A DNA stretch of 64,000 nucleotides, from the NCBI RefSeq assembly GCF_904846645.1, contig NZ_CAJHBO010000015.1:1-64000 (forward strand), given 5' to 3'. This document shows, in pieces, positions 62,478-64,000 of this stretch. Both the position numbers and the translations under genes were made by a program. The stretch comes from Psychrobacter sp. Pi2-1 (GTDB lineage Bacteria > Pseudomonadota > Gammaproteobacteria > Pseudomonadales > Moraxellaceae). Under the pieces are notes generated by a model. That model was not told the origin of the DNA. It worked only from the letters and a program-made list of their open reading frames with translations, and made no database searches. Every line of letters begins with the position of its first letter. Within the stretch, counting starts at the first letter, position 1.

Positions 62478-63377
62478 ATGACCGATGTGCCCCAAACGTA
62501 TGACGAGACAGGTGCTGTTGTACATTGTCAGTTATTCTACGTCAATGACAGCCAGCAAGCACAGGTTGAGAGTCTACAGGCATTGATAGCTGAGCATACA
62601 TTACCAATCATTTTAGATATTAAAGTCGCTACAGAGAAATTAACTCAAAAGCGCCGTCAGCAATTGAGCCAAGCATCTACTCAGCCCATTCTATTATTAG
62701 ATGATAAAGATAAGCTATCATGGCTAAGTGATGGGCTTAGTGTGGCACCTGAGTGGGACAAGTTGCAGCGCCGTGTAGTGAGTGCTGGCCGTAAGTCTGA
62801 GCTGCTATTACAAGCGGCCAAAATCACATCAGATAGTCACGTTATTGATGCAACCGCTGGCTTTGGGCATGATAGTTTGATATTGGCCAGTACTGGTGCC
62901 CAAGTCACTATGCTTGAACAACAGCCGTTGATGGCATTGCTGTTACTTGCAGAGCAGCAGCGTATGAGTGCGCTACCCAATTGGCAAAAGCTCATGAGCC
63001 GTCTACAGATTATTAACACTGATGCGCTCAGTTATTTTGCGAATCTAGAGGCTGGTACCGTAGCCGATAACGCTACCACAATCGATGTCGTCTATTTGGA
63101 TCCGATGTTCCCAGAGGATAGCTATCAAGATAGTAAGACAGGTAAAGGGGCAAAAGTCGGTAAGCATATGCAGGCACTGCACCAATTGGCTCGCCCACCA
63201 ACATCAGATGAAGAGCGACAACTACTAAGTAGTGCACAGGCCGTTGTCAAACAAAGTACGCAAGGTCAAGGTCGCGTGGTCGTAAAGCGTCCACAGTATG
63301 CACCGCTGCTTGCTGATGAGCCTGCTAGCGAAAGCTGGCACAATGAGGCCGTACGCTTTGATGGGTATTTTGTCTGA
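62478..63377 (+). CDS. rsmJ: 16S rRNA (guanine1516-N2)-methyltransferase
   Basis: RsmJ methylates G1516 in the 30S subunit. The protein has 299 residues. The SAM loop is VIDATAGFGHDSLILAST, and the catalytic-site block is VVYLDPMFPEDSYQDSK with the DPMFP motif. The N-terminal 100 residues include RRVVSAGRKSELLLQAAK. It is longer than E. coli RsmJ (250). I chose the ATG at 62478, which has ATAGGA 8 bases upstream, over two ATG codons at 62469 and 62472. Confidence 0.93.
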   Translation: MTDVPQTYDETGAVVHCQLFYVNDSQQAQVESLQALIAEHTLPIILDIKVATEKLTQKRRQQLSQASTQPILLLDDKDKLSWLSDGLSVAPEWDKLQRRVVSAGRKSELLLQAAKITSDSHVIDATAGFGHDSLILASTGAQVTMLEQQPLMALLLLAEQQRMSALPNWQKLMSRLQIINTDALSYFANLEAGTVADNATTIDVVYLDPMFPEDSYQDSKTGKGAKVGKHMQALHQLARPPTSDEERQLLSSAQAVVKQSTQGQGRVVVKRPQYAPLLADEPASESWHNEAVRFDGYFV

Positions 63378-63468
63378 TAGCTGCTTTTTGTGATAACGAA
63401 TGTACGAGTGTAAATGTACGCAATTAATCAGCTTATGTGTTCAAAGTTAATGGATTTAGGAGCAAGGA

Positions 63469-63711
63469 ATGTCAGCGTTAATCATTTGGGTTATGGGTGC
63501 AATTCTATTGTTGATTAATATCATGCTGCGTACTCGCATTCTTCGGCTTGAGGCACGGTTAAAAGAGCTGAGCAATCCACAAGAGCAACTGGCATTTTTA
63601 CGTCAGCAAGCTAAACAAAAAGACAAAGTCCCAGCACTAAAAGCTTTGCGCAAGCAATATCCTGAGCTATCACTGATCGAAGCGAATAAATTATGGCCAC
63701 AAATTCAGTAG
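63469..63711 (+). CDS. Small membrane-anchored hypothetical protein
   Basis: An 80-residue protein with one N-terminal membrane segment (LIIWVMGAILLLINIML) and a helical, charged C-terminal part (LKELSNPQEQLAFLRQQAK, YPELSLIEANKLWPQ). I do not recognise a family. TTAGGAG with a second AGGA gives a very strong ribosome site before the ATG. It lies between rsmJ and ubiA on the same strand. Confidence 0.62.
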   Translation: MSALIIWVMGAILLLINIMLRTRILRLEARLKELSNPQEQLAFLRQQAKQKDKVPALKALRKQYPELSLIEANKLWPQIQ

Positions 63712-63840
63712 CCAGACCATTAACTTAGTAATTAGTCTATTAAACCTCAGCAACCAACCCACTCAAAAATTAATTTAGTTGCTCTGAGTTAAATATATAA
63801 GCGCGCATAAAAAGTATTCAAACAATGATAATAAAAAGCC

Positions 63841-64000
63841 ATGACATTTAAAGACAAGCTACAAGCATACATCCAACTAACCCGTTTTGATAAGCCAGTC
63901 GGCATTGAGCTGCTCTTATGGCCAACATTATGGGGCGTACTACTCGCTGCAATGGGTCAAGCGCAGCAGCAAGGAATGACAGCAGCGTTGCCAAGTATCA
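63841..64000 (+). CDS. ubiA: 4-hydroxybenzoate octaprenyltransferase, N-terminal part
   Basis: The first 53 codons of UbiA, which joins 4-hydroxybenzoate to the polyprenyl tail in ubiquinone synthesis in the inner membrane. The visible start reads [20 protein letters not shown] and then [19 protein letters not shown], the family N-terminus with RxDKP and LLLWPTLW. The gene runs off the window, so the catalytic Asp-rich motifs cannot be checked. The ribosome site is weak. Confidence 0.85.
   Translation, partial: MTFKDKLQAYIQLTRFDKPVGIELLLWPTLWGVLLAAMGQAQQQGMTAALPSI

Noticed and set aside
1..64000. CRISPR array, prophage, integron or defence island
   Set aside because: No regularly spaced repeats, phage structural genes, integrase or known defence genes were seen; content is core chromosomal apart from the IS end.
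1..64000. tRNA or rRNA genes
   Set aside because: No stretch with cloverleaf-type arms or rRNA-like sequence was seen by eye; a covariance search would be needed to exclude small RNAs.

Overview
The window is a 64 kb stretch of bacterial chromosome made up almost entirely of housekeeping genes. Gene content, gene order and protein style point to the gammaproteobacterial family Moraxellaceae, most likely Psychrobacter. The supports are a shortened dcw cluster (murG-murC-ddl-ftsQ-ftsA-ftsZ-lpxC), an rlmE product that reads like the Psychrobacter protein, a SpoT with a decayed synthetase half, and a moderate-GC, AT-rich intergenic style. The genus is a judgement from remembered family features, not from a search.

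Layout. 1-125: the right end of an IS256-type insertion sequence. 172-1326 (minus): a small membrane protein and ampD. 1484-7492 (plus): an envelope DUF4105 protein, an SDR-type epimerase, an unrecognised protein, pyrE and gshB. 7789-16734 (plus): the cell-wall and division cluster murG to lpxC, with unusually wide gaps around ftsQ, ftsA and ftsZ. 17033-20002: dciA, a secreted CHAP-like protein, a DOMON-like protein and yhbY. 20337-26203 (plus): rlmE, ftsH, folP, sdhE, a YgfX-like gene and a YidB-like gene. 26377-28555 (minus): recA-recX, preceded by a 1 kb non-coding stretch holding a DnaA-box pair. 29614-42540 (mostly minus): trmB, a CPA2 antiporter, a CDF metal exporter, priA, ridA, spoT, rpoZ and gmk. 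42913-53256 (plus): ispH, a thioesterase, htpG, a membrane-anchored C13 peptidase, fghA, rpe and several small membrane proteins. 53396-53916 (minus): rpmB-rpmG. 54400-64000 (mostly plus): an Ig-like surface lipoprotein, purU, a CcsA/YpjD-type protein (minus), ffh, tsaB, uppP, rsmJ and the start of ubiA.

How the genes work together. MurG, MurC, Ddl, UppP and AmpD cover lipid II synthesis, undecaprenyl phosphate recycling and muropeptide recycling. FtsQ, FtsA and FtsZ drive division, and LpxC commits to lipid A. FtsH, the usual controller of LpxC turnover, lies 5 kb away. RecA, RecX, PriA and DciA serve recombination and replication. SpoT, RpoZ and Gmk form the familiar ppGpp, RNA polymerase and guanine nucleotide neighbourhood. 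RlmE, YhbY, TrmB, RsmJ, TsaB, L28 and L33 serve ribosome and tRNA maturation.

I found no tRNA, rRNA, CRISPR array, prophage, defence island or clear new multi-gene system. The points most worth a second look are the probable hydrolase-only SpoT, the DnaA-box cluster upstream of recA, a recurring pattern of short imperfect tandem duplications between genes, the membrane-anchored C13 peptidase, a terminator-like hairpin in the gmk leader, and a promoter with an adjoining inverted repeat before ftsQ.
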